Shown piece by piece: positions 6,646-14,096 of a DNA stretch of 34,093 nucleotides. Every line of letters begins with the position of its first letter. The first letter of the stretch is position 1. Both the position numbers and the translations under genes were made by a program. Under the pieces are notes generated by a model. That model was not told the DNA's origin. It made no database searches and worked only from the letters and a program-made list of their open reading frames with translations. The stretch lies in the NCBI GenBank assembly GCA_003599275.1, contig QZJG01000028.1, positions 1 through 34,093 on the forward strand, given 5' to 3'. Source of the stretch: Nitrospiraceae bacterium (lineage in GTDB: Bacteria > Nitrospirota > Thermodesulfovibrionia > UBA6902).

Positions 6646-7536
6646 TTACGGACATCCTGACTCGCAAAGCCGGTGGCAATTGGTGCAAAGCTCTGTCGTT
6701 ATATCATCATATGACCCGGGCACCCTTAAAAAGTACGGATTTGTGCCGTCATGAGCGTCGTGACATGATGAGCACTGCACGCCTACCCCTGTAGACGGAC
6801 CTATTCCGTATCTGTTGCCCGTAGGCGTTAATTTAACTGGTTTTTGCGGATAACATAACTTGAAAGAAACATCATTATTAATACACTGGGTATCTTTATC
6901 ACTGATTAATGACGGGTTGACCTCGATGGATACCGGGTGGTCTCCGCTGAGGTTTGTTCCCAAATAGCCGGACGAGCTTGAGGAAAGCAATCCCCCGGGC
7001 GTGAGATAGCCTGTGCCCGAGTCCTGCATACTTACGGTTGTAGCCGAGCCCCCAAGATTGACAATGGCCCCTATGGCAACCGTGCCGTCATGGCAGCTCA
7101 GGCAGAGTTTTGAATCTCCGTCAGGAGGGTTCTGGGGAGATGAAAGCAGTGTGCTCCACTCATCGATTGAGCTTGACGGCAGGATATACGATGCCTGTGA
7201 CAGCGTATGGTTCCAGAGCGGAGTGGCAGCGGCCCCATGAGGGGTATGGCAAAAGACACATACACGGGTTTCAGAGGTTGCCCTTATAGGCCCCGGCCCT
7301 GAAGTCGAAAGGTTGTGTTTTGTGGTTTCCACTCCGGCGTAAACAGTATCAACGGAACAGGGAATAAGGAGCAGGGAACAGATCAAAAGCAATATAGAGA
7401 AAAGCGGGTAGGGGGTAGGGAATAGGGAATAGGGTGTAGGGTGTAGGGGGTAGGGGGTAGGGAATAGGGAATAGGGTGTAGGGAGCAGATTTTTGAAAAG
7501 CGATTTGATTGGTTTAACTGACGTTATGTTGACCAT
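6646..7536 (-). CDS. Tetrahaem-type c-type cytochrome with repeat-derived N-terminus
   Basis: A 296-residue protein with four CXXCH motifs (CVFCH, CLSCH, CSSCH, CTNCH). CHTPHG and the later SGDHPVS/CHDAHDG segments are typical of doubled-CXXCH cytochromes. The ATG at 7536 has a weak purine stretch upstream. Residues about 17-44 (PTPYSLFP, PTPYPLHP and similar) are encoded by twelve heptamers. The following hydrophobic core (ILLLICSLLLIPCS) is also a repeat-derived sequence in another frame, ending near VYAG. A Ser/Gly-rich, haem-free stretch separates haems 2 and 3, and the C-terminus is Cys-rich (CESGC). The likely role is periplasmic or outer-membrane electron transfer with the neighbouring 8-haem protein. 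Confidence 0.85.
   Translation of the reverse strand: MVNITSVKPIKSLFKNLLPTPYSLFPTPYPLHPTPYSLFPTPYPLFSILLLICSLLLIPCSVDTVYAGVETTKHNLSTSGPGPIRATSETRVCVFCHTPHGAAATPLWNHTLSQASYILPSSSIDEWSTLLSSPQNPPDGDSKLCLSCHDGTVAIGAIVNLGGSATTVSMQDSGTGYLTPGGLLSSSSSGYLGTNLSGDHPVSIEVNPSLISDKDTQCINNDVSFKLCYPQKPVKLTPTGNRYGIGPSTGVGVQCSSCHDAHDGTNPYFLRVPGSYDDITTELCTNCHRLCESGCP
7353..7487 (+). repeat. Heptamer array D, G-rich left arm (inside 4-haem cytochrome CDS)
   Basis: Twelve perfect heptamers fill 7404-7487 (GCGGGTA, GGGGGTA, GGGAATA, GGGAATA, GGGTGTA, GGGTGTA and so on). A higher-order period of six units (42 bases) is visible. A degenerate part continues at 7353-7380 (GGAACAGGGAATAAGGAGCA). On the minus coding strand it reads as the cytochrome N-terminus. 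Confidence 0.92.
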
Positions 7537-7598
7537 TTTAATTTGCCCTTTGGTTATATAAATTTGCCTGCAATAAAATATTGCCTCATAATTTTCCT

Positions 7599-7619
7599 AC
7601 ACCCTACGCCCTGTCCCCT
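7599..7619 (+). repeat. Heptamer array D, C-rich right arm
   Basis: Three units (ACACCCT, ACGCCCT, GTCCCCT) end two bases from the TAA stop of the minus-strand NHL gene. The inverted partner is 7404-7487, about 111 bases away. Confidence 0.8.
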
Positions 7620-7621
7620 TT

Positions 7622-8848
7622 TTATTCTTCCCCCCGTATGAACTGAAAGGCCTGCACCCTTTGGTTATAAGTATCGGCAACGTATATTGTATTTTTCTGG
7701 TCGATAAAAATCCCTGAGGGCAGATAGAACTCTCCGTATTTCTGCCCTTTTACTCCCCAGAACATCAGCAGGTCGCCCTTGCGGTTGAATATCTTCACCG
7801 TGTCCTTGATGGAGTCAACTATATAAATATTGCCCTCGGAGTCCGTTGCAATTCCTTTCGGCTTATCGAGGCTGCCGTAATCGTCTCCGAGGCTGCCCAC
7901 GCTTCCCATGAATTTCCCATCTCCGTCGAGTATCTGAATTCTGAAGTTCATTGCATCGTTTACGTAGAGCATTCCCTCCTTGTCAACAGACAGGTGCGTC
8001 GGGAAATTGAACTCACCCGGCATGGAGCCATGCGCGCCGATGCTGCCTAATCGTTTCCCTTCAAGGGAATAAACATAAATCCTGTGCTCAAGGGTGTCCG
8101 ACAAATATATCTTTGAATTTTTTGTATCTATCGCCATGCAGGTCGGTCTTTTAAATTCCCCCTCAAGCCGGAAAAGATATTTGCCTTTTTCATTAAACGC
8201 AAAGACCTTTTTTAATTCGGCGTCACTTATATAAATGCGTCCGCTTAAATCCGAAACTACTCCTATGGGAGATAAAAATTCTTCATCTTCTGCGCCGAAG
8301 ATGTTCAGTACGTCCCGTGTTTTCAGATCGATGACCGTGACCCTGTAGGCGCCCGGGTCCGTAATGTAGAGTTTGTCCTTTGAATCATGAAAGATACTGT
8401 AAGGTCTCATCAGGACATTTGAGGCCCTCGGATCGGTAACGTCTTCCGGGACATTTCCGAGAATAAGATCGATAAGCCCCTTTTTCCTGCCTTCTTCCCT
8501 CGTGGCTATATGAGAGGCGCTCCATAGATATTGAATGCGCGGTCTTTCCGGAGGCCCGGGCCAGATAATCTGCCTCATGGCTTTTTTGTCGATATACGCC
8601 TTGGGAGGAGCGCAGGAAGTCAATACAACTGCCAGCAGCAAGCAGAAAACAGAAAGCGGAAAGCGGAAAGACAGGGCGTGTAGGGTGTAGGGAGCAGGGT
8701 GTAGGGGGTAGGGGGTAGGGTGCAGGTTTGCCCGGTAATCTTGTAGGGGCGATTCGAATCGCCCTTTTGCATGAAAATAGTTTTTCAGCAGCCTGCTAAG
8801 GAATAATACAATTTTTTTCATGCTATGAATTATAACACAATTTTCCAT
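7622..8848 (-). CDS. NHL-repeat beta-propeller lipoprotein (second copy)
   Basis: Up to 408 residues; ATG 8848 and ATG 8821 (MKKIVLFLS...) are both possible, and neither has a good ribosome site. A lipobox (LLLAVVLTSC) marks a lipoprotein. Before it come a segment from an 18-bp palindrome (GRFESPLQ) and one from heptamers (NLHPTPYPLHPAPYTLHA), so the signal region is longer and stranger than usual. PGPPERPRIQYLWS resembles TPRIKWLTQWS of the paralogue at 4306-5382. NHL units follow (KLYITDPGAYRVTVID, RIYISDAELKKVFAFN, KIYLSDTLEHRIYVYS, MLYVNDAMNFRIQILD, NIYIVDSIKDTVKIFN, TIYVADTYNQRVQAFQ), giving six blades. It lies between the barrel gene and the 4-haem cytochrome gene. A role as interaction scaffold for a membrane electron conduit is inferred. 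Confidence 0.85.
   Translation of the reverse strand: MENCVIIHSMKKIVLFLSRLLKNYFHAKGRFESPLQDYRANLHPTPYPLHPAPYTLHALSFRFPLSVFCLLLAVVLTSCAPPKAYIDKKAMRQIIWPGPPERPRIQYLWSASHIATREEGRKKGLIDLILGNVPEDVTDPRASNVLMRPYSIFHDSKDKLYITDPGAYRVTVIDLKTRDVLNIFGAEDEEFLSPIGVVSDLSGRIYISDAELKKVFAFNEKGKYLFRLEGEFKRPTCMAIDTKNSKIYLSDTLEHRIYVYSLEGKRLGSIGAHGSMPGEFNFPTHLSVDKEGMLYVNDAMNFRIQILDGDGKFMGSVGSLGDDYGSLDKPKGIATDSEGNIYIVDSIKDTVKIFNRKGDLLMFWGVKGQKYGEFYLPSGIFIDQKNTIYVADTYNQRVQAFQFIRGEE
8676..8724 (+). repeat. Heptamer array E, G-rich left arm (inside second NHL CDS)
   Basis: Seven perfect units: GCGTGTA, GGGTGTA, GGGAGCA, GGGTGTA, GGGGGTA, GGGGGTA, GGGTGCA. A second simple repeat (GAAAGCG, 8651-8670) abuts it and encodes part of the hydrophobic signal core. 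The inverted partner is 8851-8908. Confidence 0.9.
8747..8764. repeat. 18-bp perfect palindrome GGGCGATTCGAATCGCCC
   Basis: A perfect palindrome inside the N-terminal coding part of the second NHL lipoprotein, next to array E. Palindromes of this GGGCGATTC type recur in many bacterial genomes as small interspersed elements. Here it is read as GRFESP. Confidence 0.75.
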
Positions 8849-8850
8849 TT

Positions 8851-8908
8851 ACGCCCTACGCCCTGCACCCTACGAATTGTTTTTTCTACGCCCTATACCC
8901 TGTACGCT
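8851..8908 (+). repeat. Heptamer array E, C-rich right arm
   Basis: Two blocks, ACGCCCT twice with GCACCCT, then ACGCCCT, ATACCCT and GTACGCT, are split by a T-rich spacer. It lies 12 bases from the stop of the minus-strand barrel gene. The T-rich spacer could help termination on the plus strand only. Confidence 0.85.
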
Positions 8909-8919
8909 ACTTCCTGTTT

Positions 8920-10635
8920 TTATAAAAATCTGTTGAATCTCCTTATGAATTTAACGAAGACCCTGTTCTCAGTAGTTGTAGCTAACGGGGTCTCCGTTCT
9001 GAGATATTTATATTCGACGTCCGCTGTAATCCGTCTCAGCCACCAGCGCAGCAGCGGCCGGACCTCAATGGTTGTTTTATCATCGGATTCGTGCGTCCAT
9101 GTGGAGTAAAGATTCAAAAGCATGTTCCTTCTGATGACCTTTGACATATTGCCGTTAAACGAAAGTATCTCCGTAGTCGTTGTCTGCCCGTCGTCTTTCC
9201 TGGTCTGAGCATAATTGCTGCCCAATGAAAGAGATGTCATCTGAAGGCGCCAGAAAAGGTTTGCGGAAGACGATATAATGTCTTCAGTATATGGTCCGGT
9301 AACATCGGTGACGTCCTGCATGGTATATAATGTGCTTGCGTTAAAGTTCATATTATTTTTCAGCGGCCCTGACGCCAGGACGTTGAAAATATGGACCGAT
9401 TTATCGCCGTCTTCATAGGACAGAGAACTATATGAATATCCGCCCGAAGCCCGTATTTTTGTCTTTGTGGACAATTGCGTATTTATGCCGTATTCAGAGC
9501 CGTTTTCGTTCTCTCCGATAAACACGCCCCCCGAAGAACTAAACACTTTTGATATATCGAAGAAGACACTATCGCTTAAGCGCTCGGAATGACGGGTTGC
9601 GGATTTGCTCTCCCCGTATGTCAATGTCAGGGAAGAAGTGTTATTCAGTTTCGGAGAAAAGACTTTTGTATAGGCGCCCGAGGCCCTGGTCAGGTAGTGT
9701 TCGGCGCTTTCTTCAGCAATTTCGACGCTGGTATATTCAGCGCCTCCGGAAAAATAGAGCGTATCTTTATTTACAGGTTTATGCAGGCTCACACTACTGC
9801 TGAGGAACAACTGCTTTGATCTGTCGAGCTCTTCAATTTTTATGAAGTTGTTAAAGTCTGTCTTTTGCTGTGTCTCCTTGTCATAAAAACTGTAATCCGG
9901 CCTGAGTGTAAGGGTCGTCCTGTTGGATTCCGCCGTTCCTGACTGCGTATAATCTTCATAAGTAAACTGATAATGGTAGCTGTTCCTGCTTAAAATCGCC
10001 CTGAGACTGTAGAGGTCGGAAATGTTAATGTAATTACCCGAGCTGTATTCTGATTTGTCATAGTCGAAAAATATGGTGGGAAGAGGTATTGTTATTGCTT
10101 CTTTTTTATCTTTTTTGGCTGGGCCCCGCTTTATCTGTTCTTCCGGGATCGAGTATATTATTCCGATGCCGTAGTTCCTGTAGCTATAATCATTTGCATA
10201 GTCGGAATACCGTAACGTAATAGGGCCGGGGATATATTTTCTGAAACCATACCATTTGCGCGGAGGGGTTTCCAGAAAATTCATATTGAAGTCAAACCCC
10301 TTCAGGGAAGAGGCGTTTTCTTCGCTGTCTTTCTGCCGTGTATAGGAAACAGATGTATTGTAATTGACCAGTCTCGGGTCAATTATATAGCTTCTGAGGC
10401 CGAGGCTGTAATTCTGGGAAAATTCCCTGAATTCGGAAACATCCTCGCCCCAAACCTGTTCATAATCGAATTCAACGGAGCCATAAAGAAGATGTCTTTT
10501 CTGGAAGTAACTTCTCATCTGGGCGGAAGAATCGTCTGAAGGGATTAAAAGACCCAGCGTAACACAGAGCATAATAAAAAATTTGCAGGGAACAGGTAAT
10601 ACAATTTCCCGCTTATTTCCTCCGGTGGATTTCAA
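8920..10635 (-). CDS. Putative outer-membrane beta-barrel protein
   Basis: A 571-residue protein with a signal peptide (FFIMLCVTLGLLIPSDDSSAQ). It is dominated by alternating polar/aromatic strands such as SLGLRSYIIDPRLVNYNTSV and HYQFTYEDYTQSG. It ends in NRVFVKFIRRFNRFL, with a terminal aromatic strand near the C-terminus as in many outer-membrane proteins. I do not recognise a named family. The size and its place as first gene of a run with an NHL lipoprotein and two multihaem cytochromes suggest a porin-like sheath of an electron conduit, comparable in concept to MtrB/porin-cytochrome systems, although no MtrB motif is identified. The start has CCGGAGGAAA-type purines a short distance inside the first codons, so a slightly later start is possible. 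Confidence 0.7.
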   Translation of the reverse strand: MKSTGGNKREIVLPVPCKFFIMLCVTLGLLIPSDDSSAQMRSYFQKRHLLYGSVEFDYEQVWGEDVSEFREFSQNYSLGLRSYIIDPRLVNYNTSVSYTRQKDSEENASSLKGFDFNMNFLETPPRKWYGFRKYIPGPITLRYSDYANDYSYRNYGIGIIYSIPEEQIKRGPAKKDKKEAITIPLPTIFFDYDKSEYSSGNYINISDLYSLRAILSRNSYHYQFTYEDYTQSGTAESNRTTLTLRPDYSFYDKETQQKTDFNNFIKIEELDRSKQLFLSSSVSLHKPVNKDTLYFSGGAEYTSVEIAEESAEHYLTRASGAYTKVFSPKLNNTSSLTLTYGESKSATRHSERLSDSVFFDISKVFSSSGGVFIGENENGSEYGINTQLSTKTKIRASGGYSYSSLSYEDGDKSVHIFNVLASGPLKNNMNFNASTLYTMQDVTDVTGPYTEDIISSSANLFWRLQMTSLSLGSNYAQTRKDDGQTTTTEILSFNGNMSKVIRRNMLLNLYSTWTHESDDKTTIEVRPLLRWWLRRITADVEYKYLRTETPLATTTENRVFVKFIRRFNRFL

Positions 10636-11015
10636 TCTCTTATTTCCTTTTGCGTTAAAGCGATCAACATTACAAACTTATACGTCTCACGACGCTACAG
10701 GTTGCCAAGACATATTATTCATATTCAAAATGTCTTTGGGCCATGGCTTGCTCCAAATAATAATTTATGAATAAACTGGACTAAGATAACGTTTTATAAT
10801 AATTTTTCGGACATTGTATCCAAAAACTTAACAAATCCTTCTTTAAGCACATTAAAGTGCCTTTGTAAAATCAATGAAGGAGCGGGTAGTTAGATAGTTA
10901 AAAAGTTTAACAAAGAAAGCCCTGAAAAGTCATTACCGGAATCCCACTTACAGATAAAATCAGGCTTGGGCCTTTTAAGCGACTAACCGCCTGAAAAGAA
11001 GAAAGAAAGGGATGC
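10636..11015 (-). promoter_or_regulatory. AT-rich leader/promoter region of the barrel operon
   Basis: 380 bases without a gene, AT-rich compared with its surroundings. On the minus strand there is a candidate sigma-70 pair (TTGGAT at 10823-10818 and TTATAA at 10799-10794, 18-base spacer). The transcribed leader then contains a bulged hairpin (10705-10739) and a short stem capped by a GNRA-type GTGA loop (CGTC-GTGA-GACG, 10683-10694). A structured 5' leader is possible. It does not fit the cyclic-di-GMP (GEMM) consensus I compared it with. The right part (10860-11015) holds GTTAAAAAGTTTAAC (10897-10911) and a weak terminator. Confidence 0.4.
10962..10976. terminator. Weak bidirectional terminator hairpin
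   Basis: AGGC-TTGG-GCCT followed by TTT on the plus strand, with GATTTTAT after the stem on the minus strand. It lies 40 bases downstream of the penicillin-binding-protein stop. The stem of only four pairs makes this tentative. Confidence 0.35.
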
Positions 11016-14000
11016 TCAAACTTTATCGCTGCCATCGAGGACCAGCGGCTTTAATTCCGGCGCAAGCAGTTTCAGCACCTGAACAGGCAGGGCGCTTGTG
11101 AAGGAATAATCTGCGGCTTCCTGTCCGGGCATAAAGGCGGTAAGGACTCCGAAATGCCTGTCGCCTATAAAGAAGACAAAGGTCGCCGTCCGGTTCACAA
11201 CACGCGAGCTTACAAGCCTGCCGCCTTTTGCAAACGTCTCCATGCGGTTGTCCCCGGAACCGGTCTTCCCGCCAATTGTGACAGGCTTGCCGTCATCTCC
11301 TGTAATTGCGCCGTAAACCCTGCGCGCAGTGCCCCCTTCAACAACACCTGAAAGGGCCTTTCTGAGGACCTGGGCCACCTCCACCGGCATGACCCTGGCG
11401 CCTTTGCCCGGTTGCAGGGAGAGCTTGGTATCGTAAGGAGTGTCCTTTGCAAAATGAACAGACGGCATCTTTATCACGGGCATGCGCATTCCGTCATTTA
11501 CTATTATTCCCATAAGCTCCGCAAGGGCTGAAGGCCGGTCGGCAGAGCTTCCGATAGAAGTTGCGTAAGACGGGACCAGGTGATCAAAGGGGTAGCCAAG
11601 TTTTTTCCATCCCTTGTGTATTTCCCGGAAGGCCATTTCCTCGAACATAATTTTAAGCCTCAGGTCCTGCGCCTTTCTGTTGCGGGAATTAAGCAGCCAT
11701 GCCCCGGTCTGTTCCCTCGCACCGGCGCTTTCCTGCAATATCTCCTTCGATTGCGCCTGCGGGTGCTTGTTGAGATAATCTATAGTCCAGAGCTCAAGCG
11801 GATGTCTCGACAGGAGATAGCCGTAATCGGAGAGGGTCAACCTTTCACCGCCGTAGCTTTTGGCCAATTTCAATGCCGCCGCTTTCGTTACGCCCTGTAC
11901 TTCCGGCTGCCGCTGCCTGAGCCATGCGGCAAGCTCCTCAGGCGATGCAGAGTGATTCATGGCGTAAAACAGTATTGCAAGGTGTCGCGGAGATGTGTTC
12001 TTTTGACCGAGGAGTTTTTCAATTGCCCTGTCGAGGGGGAGTCCCCGATATTTATTTACAAACCTGAAAAGAAAAAGCGCTGATTCCCTGTCCGCTATCT
12101 CCCTGAGAAGCTCCCTGCGTTCCGGATTGTCCTGATCTTCAAGAACGGCCTTTGCATCGATATCCAGACGTGCCGTGTGGTAATAAGCGATGTCCCTCAT
12201 CAGCCGTACAAAAACAAGATTGACCGAATTCCTCAAGCCGTCATAAAGGTCCATTACGCGGCGGTTGTCGGCCTTGTTGAAATTTTCAAACACGTGCTGC
12301 CCCCCTCCGGTAAAAAATATTTCCGCCGGACTGCCCGAATATGTCCTCTCCATAGACGCTTCAAGCGCTTCATGCAGCGTAATCGCGGGGTTTTCGGCAA
12401 ACTGCCCGACCATCCATCTCGTGATTGGGTCCTTATTTAACGCCGGATCTTTCCCCAGTGTTTCGGCAGGCTTTCCCGACAACTGCTCATATGTCTCCGC
12501 TATTATCTGAAGATAATGGGCGATGGTCCTGAGTTTGGCGGTGGAGCCGAGATCGAGTTTTACGCCCTCATTGATATCGAGGGGCTTGTTGAGGTTGTCC
12601 GCCTGCACGCGGAGTGCGTTTCCCCCAGGGGTTTTTTCATAAAGGACAAAACTGTAAATAATATTTTTAGGGTCGCCGCTTCTGAGCATTCTCTCCTGCA
12701 TGAGGCCCGCGGATTTCACGTATTCCATGTCCGTCAACTGCCGGAGCATAAGCATGACCTTCTGCTGGATATCATTATCAAGGGTGCTCTGAACAGTCAT
12801 GTCGAGGCGGTCGAGATCGTAAGAGCCGGGGAGATCGAGCACCTTCAGGAGCTGATACCTTATGGCGTTGGGGGCCTTGCGCTCCGCAAAAGGAGGCTGC
12901 GGTATGCTTATCCTGTCAACCCGGAATTTAATGGGAGTGGCTTTCAAAATGTCGTAAAACTGCTTTGTGATCTCTTTCTCCTCCATCAGCAATTCCGTAA
13001 AATGGTCCACACGCTTCATAAGGGCCTTTTGATTTTTGCCAAGATAATAGGTAGGGGCTTTTACAGAAAGAAACAGGGCCATTACCTTTTTATAGGCTTC
13101 AGCGCGGACCTCCATGTCCCTGGACGAGGCCCCGCTGTTCTGCAGGGCATTCGAAACCTGTCTTATATCGGAGCCGAACCATGCCCACAAACCTTCCCCC
13201 AGCCCGTAGACTTCTCCATATCCTGCCGCGGACGCCAGCGGCACTGTGTTGATGTAGTCGGTAACGATTTCCCTTCTCGAAACAGTAGTGCTCCTGCCGG
13301 ACCGGTAGACCTTGAGACTGGCGGATGTGAGCTGGCGGATTTTCTCCTTTGCTCCGTGTGTGCGTCCGCCTTCGGAATGCTGATACTTCTCAAGTTGTGT
13401 GGCGAGAGTGCTGCCACCCTCCACCGAATTGGTCAGGCCTATGCTCTTGCCGAGGTATTTGATTCCCGCCCTCGCCATGCGGTCCCATTCAACGACCGGG
13501 TTCTGATGTTCATGAAGCGGGGTCAAAAGCTCCCGGTTTTCGACAAACAGAAGTATCTTTATTACATCATCGGGGACCTCTTCAAAGCTGAGGAATATCT
13601 TTTCGCGCGGAATGCTTTCGTACAGCGGTTTTCCCGACCTGTCGAGAATGGTCAGCCCGGTTACGGTCTTTTCATTATAAGGAGGCGAGATACCGGCCTG
13701 TGCGGCCTTGACCATCTCAGGGCTGAAGCGGGCCTGCCTTGTGACGGTATAATTATATTCTTCCAGTTTTTTGGCAAAGGCAGGGATGCGCACATATCCG
13801 CGCCTCTTGTCAAAGGGGCCTTCTTCCGGGAAGACGATGTTCGGGCTCGGTCCATTTTCAACTGTGAACTGCAGCTTGCCGGCATACCGGGAGAATATCC
13901 ATGATTCTACAATCGAGGTTTGCCATTCATATATTCCCAGAAGAAGAAGGACCAGGATGAAATATACCGACAGACGATCGCGCCTGGAATGTTTAAAATG

Positions 14001-14024
14001 CTCAAACAACCTTTTCAGATACAT
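11016..14024 (-). CDS. Large class A penicillin-binding protein (transglycosylase/transpeptidase)
   Basis: A 1002-residue protein with an N-terminal membrane anchor (YFILVLLLLGIYEW, about 21-34). The GT51 glycosyltransferase domain shows the catalytic-Glu region FVENRELL (Glu162, normally ED) and EGGSTLATQ (202-210). The transpeptidase domain has the active-site STAK (Ser494), SVN (600-602) and KTGS (920-923). The spacing SVN to KTGS is about 320 residues, far more than the usual roughly 150-200. An extra helical segment rich in Arg/Glu/Leu (about 612-800) accounts for the difference. It polymerises and cross-links peptidoglycan outside the inner membrane. It appears monocistronic; the next gene upstream starts 70 bases away. 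Similar 1000-residue PBPs exist in Proteobacteria. Confidence 0.88.
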   Translation of the reverse strand: MYLKRLFEHFKHSRRDRLSVYFILVLLLLGIYEWQTSIVESWIFSRYAGKLQFTVENGPSPNIVFPEEGPFDKRRGYVRIPAFAKKLEEYNYTVTRQARFSPEMVKAAQAGISPPYNEKTVTGLTILDRSGKPLYESIPREKIFLSFEEVPDDVIKILLFVENRELLTPLHEHQNPVVEWDRMARAGIKYLGKSIGLTNSVEGGSTLATQLEKYQHSEGGRTHGAKEKIRQLTSASLKVYRSGRSTTVSRREIVTDYINTVPLASAAGYGEVYGLGEGLWAWFGSDIRQVSNALQNSGASSRDMEVRAEAYKKVMALFLSVKAPTYYLGKNQKALMKRVDHFTELLMEEKEITKQFYDILKATPIKFRVDRISIPQPPFAERKAPNAIRYQLLKVLDLPGSYDLDRLDMTVQSTLDNDIQQKVMLMLRQLTDMEYVKSAGLMQERMLRSGDPKNIIYSFVLYEKTPGGNALRVQADNLNKPLDINEGVKLDLGSTAKLRTIAHYLQIIAETYEQLSGKPAETLGKDPALNKDPITRWMVGQFAENPAITLHEALEASMERTYSGSPAEIFFTGGGQHVFENFNKADNRRVMDLYDGLRNSVNLVFVRLMRDIAYYHTARLDIDAKAVLEDQDNPERRELLREIADRESALFLFRFVNKYRGLPLDRAIEKLLGQKNTSPRHLAILFYAMNHSASPEELAAWLRQRQPEVQGVTKAAALKLAKSYGGERLTLSDYGYLLSRHPLELWTIDYLNKHPQAQSKEILQESAGAREQTGAWLLNSRNRKAQDLRLKIMFEEMAFREIHKGWKKLGYPFDHLVPSYATSIGSSADRPSALAELMGIIVNDGMRMPVIKMPSVHFAKDTPYDTKLSLQPGKGARVMPVEVAQVLRKALSGVVEGGTARRVYGAITGDDGKPVTIGGKTGSGDNRMETFAKGGRLVSSRVVNRTATFVFFIGDRHFGVLTAFMPGQEAADYSFTSALPVQVLKLLAPELKPLVLDGSDKV

Positions 14025-14096
14025 ATTAACTCAAAACCGTAAACACAATGATATTATATACCCGCATCTTTGAAAATTGGCAAGGCGGCGGCAGGG

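Noticed and set aside
357..8908. CRISPR array interpretation of the repeated DNA
   Set aside because: Units are 7-nt tandem repeats without unique spacers and no cas genes are seen.
10690..10720. Sigma-54 promoter (GG...GC) on the minus strand
   Set aside because: The spacing between GG and GC is one base short of the -24/-12 rule and the flanking consensus is weak.
10636..10780. Cyclic-di-GMP (GEMM) riboswitch upstream of the barrel gene
   Set aside because: A GNRA-like loop and hairpins are present, but the conserved GEMM core bases do not line up by eye, so it is listed only as a possible structured leader.
12516..13904. Plus-strand open frame of 462 codons opposite the penicillin-binding protein
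   Set aside because: It is antisense to the PBP gene with its GT51 and transpeptidase motifs intact; the translation has no recognisable domain.
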